Positions 14,661 through 21,501 of a stretch of 21,574 nt of DNA are shown in pieces. The stretch spans positions 1 to 21,574 of the forward strand of contig CALAHA010000141.1 of the NCBI GenBank assembly GCA_937891565.1. Direction: 5' to 3'. The translations under genes and the position numbers were made by a program. Position 1 is the stretch's first letter; every line of letters begins with the position of its first letter. Below the pieces are notes generated by a model. It saw only the letters and a program-made list of their open reading frames with translations. It had not been told where the DNA came from and did no database searches. The stretch is from an uncultured Ilumatobacter sp. (GTDB lineage Bacteria > Actinomycetota > Acidimicrobiia > Acidimicrobiales > Ilumatobacteraceae).

Positions 14661-14666
14661 TACGCT
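14661..14666 (+). promoter_or_regulatory. -10 box TACGCT, leaderless start of the RNA methyltransferase gene
   Basis: TACGCT is followed by six bases (GGAGGG) and then ATG 14673. GGAGGG directly abuts the start codon, too close for a Shine-Dalgarno site, so a leaderless message is the simpler reading. Confidence 0.5.
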
Positions 14667-14672
14667 GGAGGG

Positions 14673-15878
14673 ATGCGTCTTACCGTGCGTCCAGATCGAC
14701 TCGTTGCAGGTGGCGAGGCGATGGCACGCGATGACGATGGACGGGTCGTCTTCATTCGGGGTGCATTGCCCGGTGAATTGGTCGAGGTCGAAGTGTCGTT
14801 GGCCAAAAAAGACTTCGCCAAGGGCGCGGTCGCCGAAGTTATCGAGCCGTCGGATGACCGCATCGACCCGCAGTGTTATCACCGACGGATGGGATGCGGT
14901 GGGTGCGGTTGGATGCACATTGATCCGTATGCGCAGCTCGAAGCAAAGACCGAGATCGTCCGGGAGTCGCTGCGCCGTATCGGCCGGATTGATCCCGACG
15001 TTGTTGACGGCATTGTCGACATGGGTGCTTCAGGCGCACCGTTCCGTTACCGCACGACGATTCGTGTCGTTGGTGGGCCCGACGGCGGGCTCGGTTTTCG
15101 CGAAGAAGGCTCCGACACCGTGGTGTCGGTGAACAGCTGTGAAGTTGCCGTCCAGCAACTCTCGGACCTGCTGCCGCTATTGACAATCAAGCCTGGCGTC
15201 GAAGTAACGCTGCGCGCCTCGGTCGACACCGGAGGGATCACTGCCCGATGGGCCAAGCCGAAAGGCAAAGCTGGAACAGGCCTCGTCAGCGGGATCCCCG
15301 AGGACGTTCACATCGGTGACCGCGGGTTCTTGACCGAGGTTGTCGATGGCGTCACACTCCGAGTGTCGGCTGGCTCGTTCTTCCAGTCAGGCGTGGGCGC
15401 TGCTGAGATACTCGTTGATGCAGTTCGTCGAGCAGCCCCAGAAGCCGCAACAGCACAACATGCCGTCGACGCATATGGCGGTGTGGGCCTCTTTGCCGCG
15501 ACGGTGTTGGCCGGCGCCTCCAAGGTCACGGTGCTCGAACAGTCGAAGTCGTCGTGCTTCGACGCGGAACACAACCTGGCCGGTCGCGATGCAGCGGTCA
15601 TCCGCGGCGAAGTTGGCAATTGGGCGGCGTCCGACGAGCAACCAGTCGACCTCGTCATTGCCGACCCGGCCCGCCCCGGCCTTGGAAAGCCGGGGGTTGC
15701 TGCACTTGTCACGGCGTCGCCGGCACCCATCGTGCTGATCAACTGTGATCCGGTGTCGCTCGCACGCGACGTCATGCTGCTTGCCGAGCACGGCTATTAC
15801 CCCGAACGCGTCGAGGTGCTCGACATCTTCCCGCAGACCCACCATGTTGAAACGGTGACGCGCTTCGTGGTCCGATGA
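14673..15878 (+). CDS. TrmA/RlmD-family RNA (uracil-C5)-methyltransferase
   Basis: This family methylates C5 of a uracil in tRNA or 23S rRNA using S-adenosylmethionine. The 401-residue protein has an N-terminal TRAM-like barrel (RLTVRPDRLVAGGEAMAR). The iron-sulfur cysteines are C68-x6-C75-x2-C78, with C156 (NSCEV) as the fourth. Then come SFFQSG (Q238), the SAM site AVDAYGGVGLFAA, DPARPGLG in the DPPR position, the catalytic Cys358 in INCDP, and Glu393 in HHVETV. All catalytic positions are present, though SAM-site wording (DAYGG for DLYCG) and DPAR differ from the usual. Whether the target is tRNA or rRNA cannot be told. ATG 14673 is chosen from the leaderless -10 box. Confidence 0.9.
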   Translation: MRLTVRPDRLVAGGEAMARDDDGRVVFIRGALPGELVEVEVSLAKKDFAKGAVAEVIEPSDDRIDPQCYHRRMGCGGCGWMHIDPYAQLEAKTEIVRESLRRIGRIDPDVVDGIVDMGASGAPFRYRTTIRVVGGPDGGLGFREEGSDTVVSVNSCEVAVQQLSDLLPLLTIKPGVEVTLRASVDTGGITARWAKPKGKAGTGLVSGIPEDVHIGDRGFLTEVVDGVTLRVSAGSFFQSGVGAAEILVDAVRRAAPEAATAQHAVDAYGGVGLFAATVLAGASKVTVLEQSKSSCFDAEHNLAGRDAAVIRGEVGNWAASDEQPVDLVIADPARPGLGKPGVAALVTASPAPIVLINCDPVSLARDVMLLAEHGYYPERVEVLDIFPQTHHVETVTRFVVR

Positions 15879-15900
15879 GCCCCGGTGACACGCACGCTTC

Positions 15901-15914
15901 CGGGCCGTGGCCCG
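15901..15914 (+). terminator. GC hairpin after the methyltransferase gene
   Basis: CGGGCC (15901-15906) and GGCCCG (15909-15914) form a perfect inverted repeat 22 bases past the stop. It is followed by CTAAAAAG, not a T-run, so on this strand it is at best a non-canonical terminator. Confidence 0.3.
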
Positions 15915-15936
15915 CTAAAAAGATTCTGACGCGGTT

Positions 15937-15962
15937 CATCCGCCCGACGCATCGCCCCGAAG
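15937..15962 (+). promoter_or_regulatory. Candidate ECF sigma (SigK-like) autoregulatory promoter
   Basis: CATCC (15937-15941), a 16-base spacer and CGAAG (15958-15962) resemble the CATCC/CGAAT elements I recall for mycobacterial SigK promoters. CGAAG is followed by exactly seven bases and then GTG 15970, the sigma factor start. The same N7 spacing occurs at the leaderless genes elsewhere in the window. Confidence 0.45.
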
Positions 15963-15969
15963 AGATATT

Positions 15970-16548
15970 GTGAGGCAAGAATTCGTCGAGGCATCCGATG
16001 CCACAATCGTGGTGTCGATCAGCCGCTACGAGCAGTCTGCGCTCGCTGAGGCATACCGTCGCCACGCTGGTGCCGTCTACGGACTGGCCAAACGTCTGCT
16101 CAGTGACCATGCCCGCGCCGAAGAGATCGTGCAGGAGGTGTTCGTTCGGCTGTGGAACCAGCCCGAACGTTTTGATCCCGACCGTGGCACCCTGCGGAGC
16201 TTTCTCCTGGCCCAGACTCACGGCCGATCGGTCGACATGATCCGGTCCGATGTCGCCCGCCGGAGGCGCGAAGAACGTGAAAGCCTCGAGCAGGCCGAAG
16301 GTGGATATGACCTCGCACGCGAAGTGTGGGATATGGCGCTCGCAGGACACGTCCGTGAAGCACTTGAGGTTCTCACGCCGGGCGAGCGTGCCGCCATAGA
16401 ATTGGCCTACTTCGGAGGCCGCACATACCGAGAAGCTGCTGAAGAACTCGGTGAGGCCGAAGGAACAGTGAAGAGTCGAATTCGAGTCGGGCTGAAACGC
16501 CTTCGACGCGAATTGTCGGCTGTGGGCATTGCGAAGGGAGCTGAATGA
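15970..16548 (+). CDS. ECF-family RNA polymerase sigma factor
   Basis: A 192-residue sigma-70 family ECF factor. Region 2 spans about residues 20-95, with SALAEAYRRHAGAVYGLAKR, ARAEEIVQEVFVRLW and LLAQTHGRSVDMIR. Region 4, about residues 130-185, has LTPGERAAIELAYFGGRTY and the helix-turn-helix EAAEELGEAEGTVKSRIRVG. The RskA-like partner overlapping its 3' end suggests a SigK-type system. GTG 15970 is the start favoured by the candidate promoter; GTG 16009 and 16012 are in frame. It overlaps the anti-sigma gene by four bases (ATGA), so the two are coupled. The inducing signal is not visible. Confidence 0.94.
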   Translation: MRQEFVEASDATIVVSISRYEQSALAEAYRRHAGAVYGLAKRLLSDHARAEEIVQEVFVRLWNQPERFDPDRGTLRSFLLAQTHGRSVDMIRSDVARRRREERESLEQAEGGYDLAREVWDMALAGHVREALEVLTPGERAAIELAYFGGRTYREAAEELGEAEGTVKSRIRVGLKRLRRELSAVGIAKGAE

Positions 16549-17318
16549 ACATGTCTACCGAAATGAACGAGTCATCGAGAGACAACTACGACCTCGACGA
16601 GCTACTCGGGGCCTATGCGCTCGATGCGGTCTCACCGGAAGAGGCACAGCGGGTCGAGGACTATCTCATGATCAATCCAAAGGCTGTTGCTGAGGTTCGC
16701 GAGCACCGTGAGGTTGCGACGATGCTGGCCTTTACTGGCATGGACGCTCCCGAAGGTCTGTGGAACAGGATCGAACAAGATCTCGACGCACCTGCGCCGG
16801 CTCCCGGTCCGGAACTGGCAAAAGTGTTGGCGATCTCTGAGGCTCCGCGCAAGCGTCGTATCTTGACCGTTGCACCGTGGTTAGTTTCTGCCGCTGCCGC
16901 AGCGATCGTAGGTATCGCAGCGGTCGGGTTGGCTGACCGGGCGTCGGCACCAACGGACCCGCTGGCTGCGGCATACCAGGATGCAGATGGCGACCGTGAC
17001 TCGGGCCGGGCCACGCTCGTTGCTGACGGCTCGACCGCACAAGCCACCGCCGTGATCGATCAAGATGGCCACGGTTTTATCCGTGCCGGAGCACTGCCAT
17101 CTCTGCCAGATGGTATGACGTACCAGCTGTGGGGTGTCGTTGATACAGGCGGTGCCGAACCCGCCGTGATCTCGCTCGGCATCTTCGGCCCCAACCCGGA
17201 GCTCGAGACCTTCACAACCGACACCGCTGTCGTTGCGCTCGCGATCACTATCGAAGAGGCTCCTGGCGTCATCTCGAATGGCAATCCTGAGGGCATCTAC
17301 GTCGGCGAAGTCAGCTGA
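16545..17318 (+). CDS. RskA-like membrane anti-sigma factor
   Basis: A 257-residue partner of the sigma factor just upstream. The N-terminal cytoplasmic domain (YDLDELLGAYALDAVSPEEA, residues about 15-75) would bind sigma. One membrane span lies at about 111-131 (APWLVSAAAAAIVGIAAVGLA), followed by an extracytoplasmic RskA-type domain with DGMTYQLWGVVDTGG and VVALAITIEEAPG. The zinc-binding HxxxCxxC motif of many anti-sigma factors is absent, as in mycobacterial RskA. Release of sigma would follow regulated proteolysis, but no signal can be inferred. Start ATG 16545 has GGGAG upstream. Confidence 0.9.
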   Translation: MNMSTEMNESSRDNYDLDELLGAYALDAVSPEEAQRVEDYLMINPKAVAEVREHREVATMLAFTGMDAPEGLWNRIEQDLDAPAPAPGPELAKVLAISEAPRKRRILTVAPWLVSAAAAAIVGIAAVGLADRASAPTDPLAAAYQDADGDRDSGRATLVADGSTAQATAVIDQDGHGFIRAGALPSLPDGMTYQLWGVVDTGGAEPAVISLGIFGPNPELETFTTDTAVVALAITIEEAPGVISNGNPEGIYVGEVS

Positions 17319-17353
17319 CGCGGTCGTCTCACCCGACCCGTTGTGCTGGGGCA

Positions 17354-17359
17354 TAGCCT
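17354..17359 (+). promoter_or_regulatory. -10 box TAGCCT, leaderless start of psuG
   Basis: TAGCCT is followed by seven bases and then GTG 17367, with ATG 17370 immediately after it in the same frame. No ribosome binding site is present. Confidence 0.5.
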
Positions 17360-17366
17360 GCGGCTT

Positions 17367-18278
17367 GTGATGCAACCAAAGTTGTCCGTGCCTGTTGCCG
17401 ATGCACTCGCCTCCGGGCGTGCCGTGGTGGCGCTCGAGTCAACGATTTTCTCCAACCTCGGCTTGCCATCTCCGGCGAATGCCGATGCATTACAGCGCTG
17501 CCTCGAAGCGATCGAGAGCCGCGGTGCAGTTCCGGCTGTGACTGCCGTCCTTGATGGCGTTGTACGGCTTGGGCTCGAATCAGACGAACACGAACGGATC
17601 CTCGGAAACGCCCGCAAGGCAGCCGAGCGTGATATCGCAGTTGCTGTCGGCCAGCGCTGGGAATTCGGGGCGACAACCGTCTCGGCTTCGGTGGCCATCG
17701 CTGCTGCAGCGGGCGTCACCGTCTTCGCCACGGGTGGCCTGGGCGGGGTACACCGCGGCGCCGAAGCAACGGGTGACGTGTCGGCGGACCTCGATGCGCT
17801 TGCTCACCATCGCATCGTGGCCGTCTCCGCCGGAGCGAAGGCGTTCCTCGACCTGCCACGCACGCTTGAGTACCTGGAAACAATGGGTGTGCCGGTCCTC
17901 GGCTGGCAACACGACTGGTTCCCGGCGTTCTACACCCGGTCGTCGGGTCTGGCGATCCCGCACAGAGTTGAGTCGGCTGATGAAGTCGCTCGGATCGCTG
18001 CATCGCTGACTCGTCCGCAGTCGGGGATGTTGCTCACTGTGCCGATCCCCGAAGCCGACGAACTCGATGCAAGCCATCTCGACGAGGTGCTGGCCGGAGC
18101 GCTCGCCGAGTGCGAAGCGCAAGGTGTCACTGGTGCAGCCATCACACCCTTTGTGCTCGGCCGAATCGGCGAGGCCACGGAGGGTCGCAGCATCCCGGCC
18201 AACCTTTCCCTTGCTGAGAACAACGCGAAGGTTGCGGCCGACGTGGCCGTAGCGATCGCCGCTCTTGGCGCGGGCTAA
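17367..18278 (+). CDS. psuG: Pseudouridine-5'-phosphate glycosidase
   Basis: PsuG splits pseudouridine 5'-phosphate into uracil and ribose 5-phosphate, salvaging a nucleoside released from RNA turnover. The 303-residue protein has VVALESTIFSNLG (Glu24), FGATTVSAS, GGLGGVHRGA, the metal-site region DVSADLDALA, the Schiff-base lysine K158 in AGAKAFLDLPRTLEYLET, and NLSLAENNAKVAA near the end (N285, N286). These are the conserved segments of the family. The usual partner kinase PsuK is not next to it here. It starts 48 bases after the anti-sigma gene with its own -10 box. It is convergent with the downstream reductase gene; only 30 bases separate them. Confidence 0.96.
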   Translation: MMQPKLSVPVADALASGRAVVALESTIFSNLGLPSPANADALQRCLEAIESRGAVPAVTAVLDGVVRLGLESDEHERILGNARKAAERDIAVAVGQRWEFGATTVSASVAIAAAAGVTVFATGGLGGVHRGAEATGDVSADLDALAHHRIVAVSAGAKAFLDLPRTLEYLETMGVPVLGWQHDWFPAFYTRSSGLAIPHRVESADEVARIAASLTRPQSGMLLTVPIPEADELDASHLDEVLAGALAECEAQGVTGAAITPFVLGRIGEATEGRSIPANLSLAENNAKVAADVAVAIAALGAG

Positions 18279-18308
18279 CCCCCCTCCTGATCCCCTCTCG
18301 ATCGACTC

Positions 18309-18896
18309 TCAGCGCCGGAGGCGCTGCTCGACGCGGTCAAGAAACATCAAACGCTCCGATTCGGAGCACCGATCAATGTTGTAGAGCGCAAGCCACGAAG
18401 TGCGACAGAGCGGATGGCACATAGCGCGCAGGCTGCGGGTGATCGTCCGCTTGCCGCCCTCACCCTCCACCATGTTGATGTGTTTTGGTGATCCGTGGGT
18501 CGTCACGGCAACGACCCTGCGAACGTTGCGGAGACGCGGTGCCAGGCGGTTCGCTCCCTCGGGGAGTTCCCAGGCGACGCCGCTCGCCCAGACACGGTCG
18601 AACCATCCCTTGAGCATCGCCGGCTGCCCCGACCACCATGTTGGATAGATGAGCACGAGGGTGTCGCACCACATGAGGTTCTCGGCATGGGATGTAATCG
18701 AGGGGTCGACCCCTGCATCGAGGTGTGTGGCGTGCTCGTCGGCGCTCAGTTCCGGAGTGAAGCCCTCGCCGTAGAGATCGGTGAGGCGCACCTCAGCACC
18801 CGAGGCATCAAGGCCGGCAACGACTCGATCGCGCGCTGCTGCAACGAACGACGTGGGGGAGGGATGGCAGTACACCACAAGGGCCCGCCGTGTCAT
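18309..18896 (-). CDS. Flavodoxin-fold NAD(P)H:quinone-reductase-like protein (copy B)
   Basis: A 195-residue protein of the NQO1/MdaB/Kef-ancillary family, which reduces quinones or similar compounds by two electrons using a flavin. It opens with ALVVYCHPSPTSFVAAA, typical of the FMN/FAD-binding loop, and carries LVLIYPTWWSGQPAMLKGWF, the family hallmark, then VAVTTHGSPKHIN. It has no signal peptide. ATG 18896 is preceded by GGAG six bases upstream and lies ten bases after the stop of the neighbouring paralogue, so the two genes are an operon. The exact substrate cannot be inferred. Confidence 0.9.
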   Translation of the reverse strand: MTRRALVVYCHPSPTSFVAAARDRVVAGLDASGAEVRLTDLYGEGFTPELSADEHATHLDAGVDPSITSHAENLMWCDTLVLIYPTWWSGQPAMLKGWFDRVWASGVAWELPEGANRLAPRLRNVRRVVAVTTHGSPKHINMVEGEGGKRTITRSLRAMCHPLCRTSWLALYNIDRCSESERLMFLDRVEQRLRR

Positions 18897-18906
18897 CGCA
18901 GCTCCG

Positions 18907-19530
18907 TCATCGCAGGTTTGTCATTGACCGTTCGATGTGGGCAGCGAACTCGGCCCGTTGTCCGACAGTCGACGTGTCGATCGCGTACAGGCCGTGCCAG
19001 TGCGTCCGGACGCCGAACCCGCAGCTCAAACGGAGTGCTCGCATGATCGTGCGCCGGCCGTTGTCGTTGACCACCCGAACGATGGATTTGGGTGATCCGT
19101 ATGTAGAGATCCCAATCAGATGGCGAACGTTGGTGAGGCCGGGCCGGACCTTGCCCGTCCGTTCGTCGAATGTAAATCCCACGCCAGGGACCATCACTCG
19201 TTCCATCCAGCCTTTCAAGATCGCGGGCAACCCACTCCACCAGGTCGGATAGACAAAGATCAGCGCATCGACATTGCGGACCAGGTCGGCGGATGTTTGC
19301 ACGAGCGGATCGAGGATTGGTTGGTTGCCACGGTAGGCCTCCTGCTCAGCTTCACTCATTGCCGCCCGGAACCCGTCGGCGTAGAGGTCGATGATATCGA
19401 CGCGGTGGCCAGCGGCCTGGAGACCATCGACGGCACGCTGGGCGAGCGCGTGGGCGTAGCTGTCCGCACGGGGGTGCGCGAGAACGACGGCGGCATGCAC
19501 GGTGTCATTGTTGCTGACAGAGGCGCACAA
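18907..19530 (-). CDS. Flavodoxin-fold NAD(P)H:quinone-reductase-like protein (copy A)
   Basis: The same family as the gene after it, with 207 residues and shared segments: VVLAHPRADSYAHALAQ, LIFVYPTWWSGLPAILKGWM, ISTYGSPKSIVRV and SCGFGVRTHW. It is clearly a tandem paralogue that has diverged, so the two may form a heterodimer or act on different substrates. TTG 19530 is nine bases past the permease stop; GTG 19500 is in frame and more consistent with the start of homologous flavodoxin domains, so the N-terminus is uncertain. The gene is the second of a three-gene - strand operon. Confidence 0.88.
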   Translation of the reverse strand: MCASVSNNDTVHAAVVLAHPRADSYAHALAQRAVDGLQAAGHRVDIIDLYADGFRAAMSEAEQEAYRGNQPILDPLVQTSADLVRNVDALIFVYPTWWSGLPAILKGWMERVMVPGVGFTFDERTGKVRPGLTNVRHLIGISTYGSPKSIVRVVNDNGRRTIMRALRLSCGFGVRTHWHGLYAIDTSTVGQRAEFAAHIERSMTNLR

Positions 19531-19538
19531 CTTTGCAA

Positions 19539-20342
19539 TCAGCCGATGGCGACCTCGTCACGATCAGATCTCAATGTGAGAATCTGAGTGCCGGCGACGA
19601 AGAGGAGGAGGAAGCCGAACATCACGTTCGACACCCCTGGGCTGATGCCATCGGCGATAACTCCGCCAGCGATTGCCGACACGACGCCGCACCCGCCGGC
19701 GATGGCTGCGACCTTGAGGTCGACGTTGGCGTTGGACCGGTTGCGGAGGGTTCCCATGATCGAGGTCGGCACGATCACGGCGACCGATGTGCCCTTAGCG
19801 ATCACGGGGACCATGCTGAAGAGCACCACCATCGCAGGCACCATGACGACGCCGCCGCCGATTCCGAGCAGTCCCGAAAGCGTTCCGGTGGCGAGGCCGA
19901 TGATCACCAGCAACACCGCTGACCAGGCGGTCAGATGGTCGCGGCCGGTGGTCTCGGTGGCGAGGAACAACCGGAGAGCGGTCCCCAGCACAGTGACGAT
20001 GAACACGATGGTGATCGTGTGTTTTGGCAGGATCGTCAACAGCTTGGTGCCGGCGATTGCCCCGGTCACGGTGCCAATGGCCATCAATGGAGCAACCGCC
20101 CAGTCGACGTTGCCGTGGGCGACGTAGGTGCTGAGGCTGGCGAGCGCAATCGGCAACGTTGCTGCGAGCGACGTACCGTGAGCCAGGCGTCGTTCGACCT
20201 TGGCGACGAGGACGAGGCCTGGCACGATGATTAAACCGCCGCCAACCCCAAAGAGCCCGCCGAGCGCGCCCGCTGCGAGGCCAACGAGCGCGACGATGCG
20301 CATGTCGGGCCTGGTCGTTGTCGGGGCCACCACGGTTGTCAC
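19539..20342 (-). CDS. TauE/SafE (TSUP) family membrane permease
   Basis: A 267-residue TSUP transporter. Two duplicated halves each carry a Gly-rich motif, AGALGGLFGVGGGLIIVPGLV near residue 20 and GTLSGLLGIGGGVVMVPAMV in the second half; around eight hydrophobic spans fit the family. Members export or import organosulfur anions, sulfite or sulfoacetate, and no substrate can be read here. GTG 20342 is chosen because TAGTGT (20355-20350) lies seven bases upstream; a GTG at 20387 would add 15 residues. First gene of an operon with the two reductases, hinting at sulfur or redox chemistry. Confidence 0.93.
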   Translation of the reverse strand: MTTVVAPTTTRPDMRIVALVGLAAGALGGLFGVGGGLIIVPGLVLVAKVERRLAHGTSLAATLPIALASLSTYVAHGNVDWAVAPLMAIGTVTGAIAGTKLLTILPKHTITIVFIVTVLGTALRLFLATETTGRDHLTAWSAVLLVIIGLATGTLSGLLGIGGGVVMVPAMVVLFSMVPVIAKGTSVAVIVPTSIMGTLRNRSNANVDLKVAAIAGGCGVVSAIAGGVIADGISPGVSNVMFGFLLLFVAGTQILTLRSDRDEVAIG

Positions 20343-20349
20343 TCGGGGC

Positions 20350-20355
20350 ACACTA
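20350..20355 (-). promoter_or_regulatory. -10 box TAGTGT, leaderless start of the TauE/SafE gene
   Basis: On the - strand TAGTGT is followed by seven bases and then GTG (20342-20340). This picks 20342 over 20387 as the start and places a divergent promoter between this operon and the small + strand ORF. Confidence 0.5.
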
Positions 20356-20356
20356 G

Positions 20357-20503
20357 GTGCAAGCCGAGCTCGCCCCACTGTTCCCACTCCTGCTGTTGGT
20401 CATGCCCAAAATTATCGACATCGAAAGCAGCGGACCACAGGTGCTCGAATGGGTCAACTGCGCCGATCTGTTGGTGGTGAGCGGTGTGGCTGGTCGCCTC
20501 TGA
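20357..20503 (+). CDS. Possible 48-residue small protein
   Basis: A GTG at 20357 directly follows an in-frame TAG and opens a frame with high third-position GC. It reads MQAELAPLFPLLLLVMPKI, then DIESSGPQVLEWVNCADLL, then VVSGVAGRL. The first part could be a short membrane helix. ATG 20402 would give a 33-residue version. It lies 40 bases before the DUF2889 gene, in a spacer of about 200 bases. I know no family and see no ribosome binding site, so it may be chance. Confidence 0.3.
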   Translation: MQAELAPLFPLLLLVMPKIIDIESSGPQVLEWVNCADLLVVSGVAGRL

Positions 20504-20543
20504 CCCTTGGCGCGATGCGGGCGGACAGTACGGTCAGCGCGCA

Positions 20544-21236
20544 ATGAGTGCTCCCAACCTCTTCGCTGACGATTCGATTCTCTCCGACGATCCCGTCGAT
20601 GCCGATGGAAACCCACTTGATGTCCTGCATGATCGCGAGTACAGGGTCCGTGCGTTCAGGTTGGCCTCTGACCGTGTGTTGATCCGCGGTGCCGTGCGCG
20701 ATCAGCAGCCGCCGGGTTTGTATCTCCCGGAGGATCCCGATCCGCTCACCATCCATCACATGCTGGTTGACATCGAAGTGTCGTACCCATCGATGGAGAT
20801 CGTTGCGGCCAAGGTGCACATGGAGACGCACCCGAACCTGGAATGCACGCGGATCGAGCCGCACTACGGCAAGCTTGTCGGGCTGTCGATCGCGCGTGGG
20901 TTCACGCATAAGGTCAGAGAGCTGTTCGGCGGGCCGCGTGCGTGTACGCACACCACAGCGCTACTCCAGGCGATGGCGCCGGTCGCAATCCAGTGTGTCT
21001 GGTCGTTGCGAGCGTCCGATGCAAGCAAGCCCGGGGGAGCCGACAGCGGCGTTCCCATGGAGCGTTCTGACATGTGGAAGATGAACCTCAACACGTGCCA
21101 CGTCTGGGCTGAGGACTCCGATGTTGTTGCCAAATACGCCGCGGGTGGAACCTTCGAGCCGCCCGAGTTCGTACGCGAACGGATGGTCGAACTCGGTATC
21201 TCGCCAAGCGACTGGGCCAAGCGGATGGGTTCGTAA
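20544..21236 (+). CDS. DUF2889-type protein of unknown function
   Basis: A 230-residue soluble protein. The central part matches the DUF2889 pattern as I know it: YRVRAFRLAS, IHHMLVDIEVSYPSMEIVAA, CTRIEPHYGKLVGLSIARGF, FGGPRACTHTTALLQAMAP. Members are unexplained. Conserved Cys and His at about residues 110-140 (RACTHTT) could bind a metal or be catalytic, which is a guess. A -10-like TACGGT (20529-20534) lies nine bases before the ATG. The gene is alone on the + strand between the divergent permease and the tRNAs. Confidence 0.8.
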   Translation: MSAPNLFADDSILSDDPVDADGNPLDVLHDREYRVRAFRLASDRVLIRGAVRDQQPPGLYLPEDPDPLTIHHMLVDIEVSYPSMEIVAAKVHMETHPNLECTRIEPHYGKLVGLSIARGFTHKVRELFGGPRACTHTTALLQAMAPVAIQCVWSLRASDASKPGGADSGVPMERSDMWKMNLNTCHVWAEDSDVVAKYAAGGTFEPPEFVRERMVELGISPSDWAKRMGS

Positions 21237-21238
21237 CT

Positions 21239-21261
21239 CGACTTCGGTGTTTCAGAAGTTG
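21239..21261 (+). terminator. Possible hairpin after the DUF2889 gene
   Basis: CGACTTC (21239-21245) pairs with GAAGTTG (21255-21261) over seven bp, one of them G-T, around a 9-base loop, two bases past the stop. No T-tract follows. The rest of the spacer to the tRNA at 21366 shows no clear promoter. Confidence 0.3.
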
Positions 21262-21365
21262 ATGTGATCGGGGCCAAGTCGACGCAGACCGGATATTTGT
21301 CGAACGACGAGTCGAATTCGAGGGTGTCGATTGCCGCGGGACCTGGCACACTGTGGCACTTACAT

Positions 21366-21442
21366 GGTGGTCATAGCTCAATAGGTAGAGCACCAGGTTG
21401 TGATCCTGGCGGTTGGGGGTTCAAGTCCCCTTGGCCACCCCA
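21366..21442 (+). tRNA. tRNA-His (GTG anticodon)
   Basis: A complete cloverleaf of 77 bases. The acceptor stem GTGGTCA/TGGCCAC pairs with two wobble or mismatch-tolerant positions, preceded by the extra G(-1) at 21366 that is characteristic of tRNA-His. The D-arm is GCTC/GAGC, the anticodon stem CCAGG/CCTGG (21393-21397, 21405-21409) with loop TTGTGAT and anticodon GTG at 21400-21402, and the T-arm is GGGGG/CCCCT with TTCAAGT. The discriminator C (21439) and CCA (21440-21442) are encoded in the DNA. Confidence 0.97.
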
Positions 21443-21483
21443 TTCGCGGGCATCGAGCGGGTGTCTGGCAAGAAATTGCTTGA

Positions 21484-21489
21484 TACCCT
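21484..21489 (+). promoter_or_regulatory. Possible -10 box TACCCT for tRNA-Lys
   Basis: TACCCT fits TAnnnT and lies 12 bases before the tRNA-Lys 5' end, so a transcript would start close to the mature tRNA. There is no clear -35. Confidence 0.35.
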
Positions 21490-21501
21490 CTCCGCCCGCT
21501 T

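Noticed and set aside
16545..16700. Zinc-binding anti-sigma (ZAS) motif
   Set aside because: No HxxxCxxC motif is present; the RskA-type organisation without zinc fits better.
19533..20234. Open frames on the + strand opposite TauE/SafE
   Set aside because: His/Asp- or Arg-rich shadows of the permease, whose duplicated GxGGG motifs are clear on the - strand.
21443..21501. A processing stem between the two tRNAs (AGCGGG with CCCGCT)
   Set aside because: Six base pairs in a GC-rich spacer are not enough to claim a structure.
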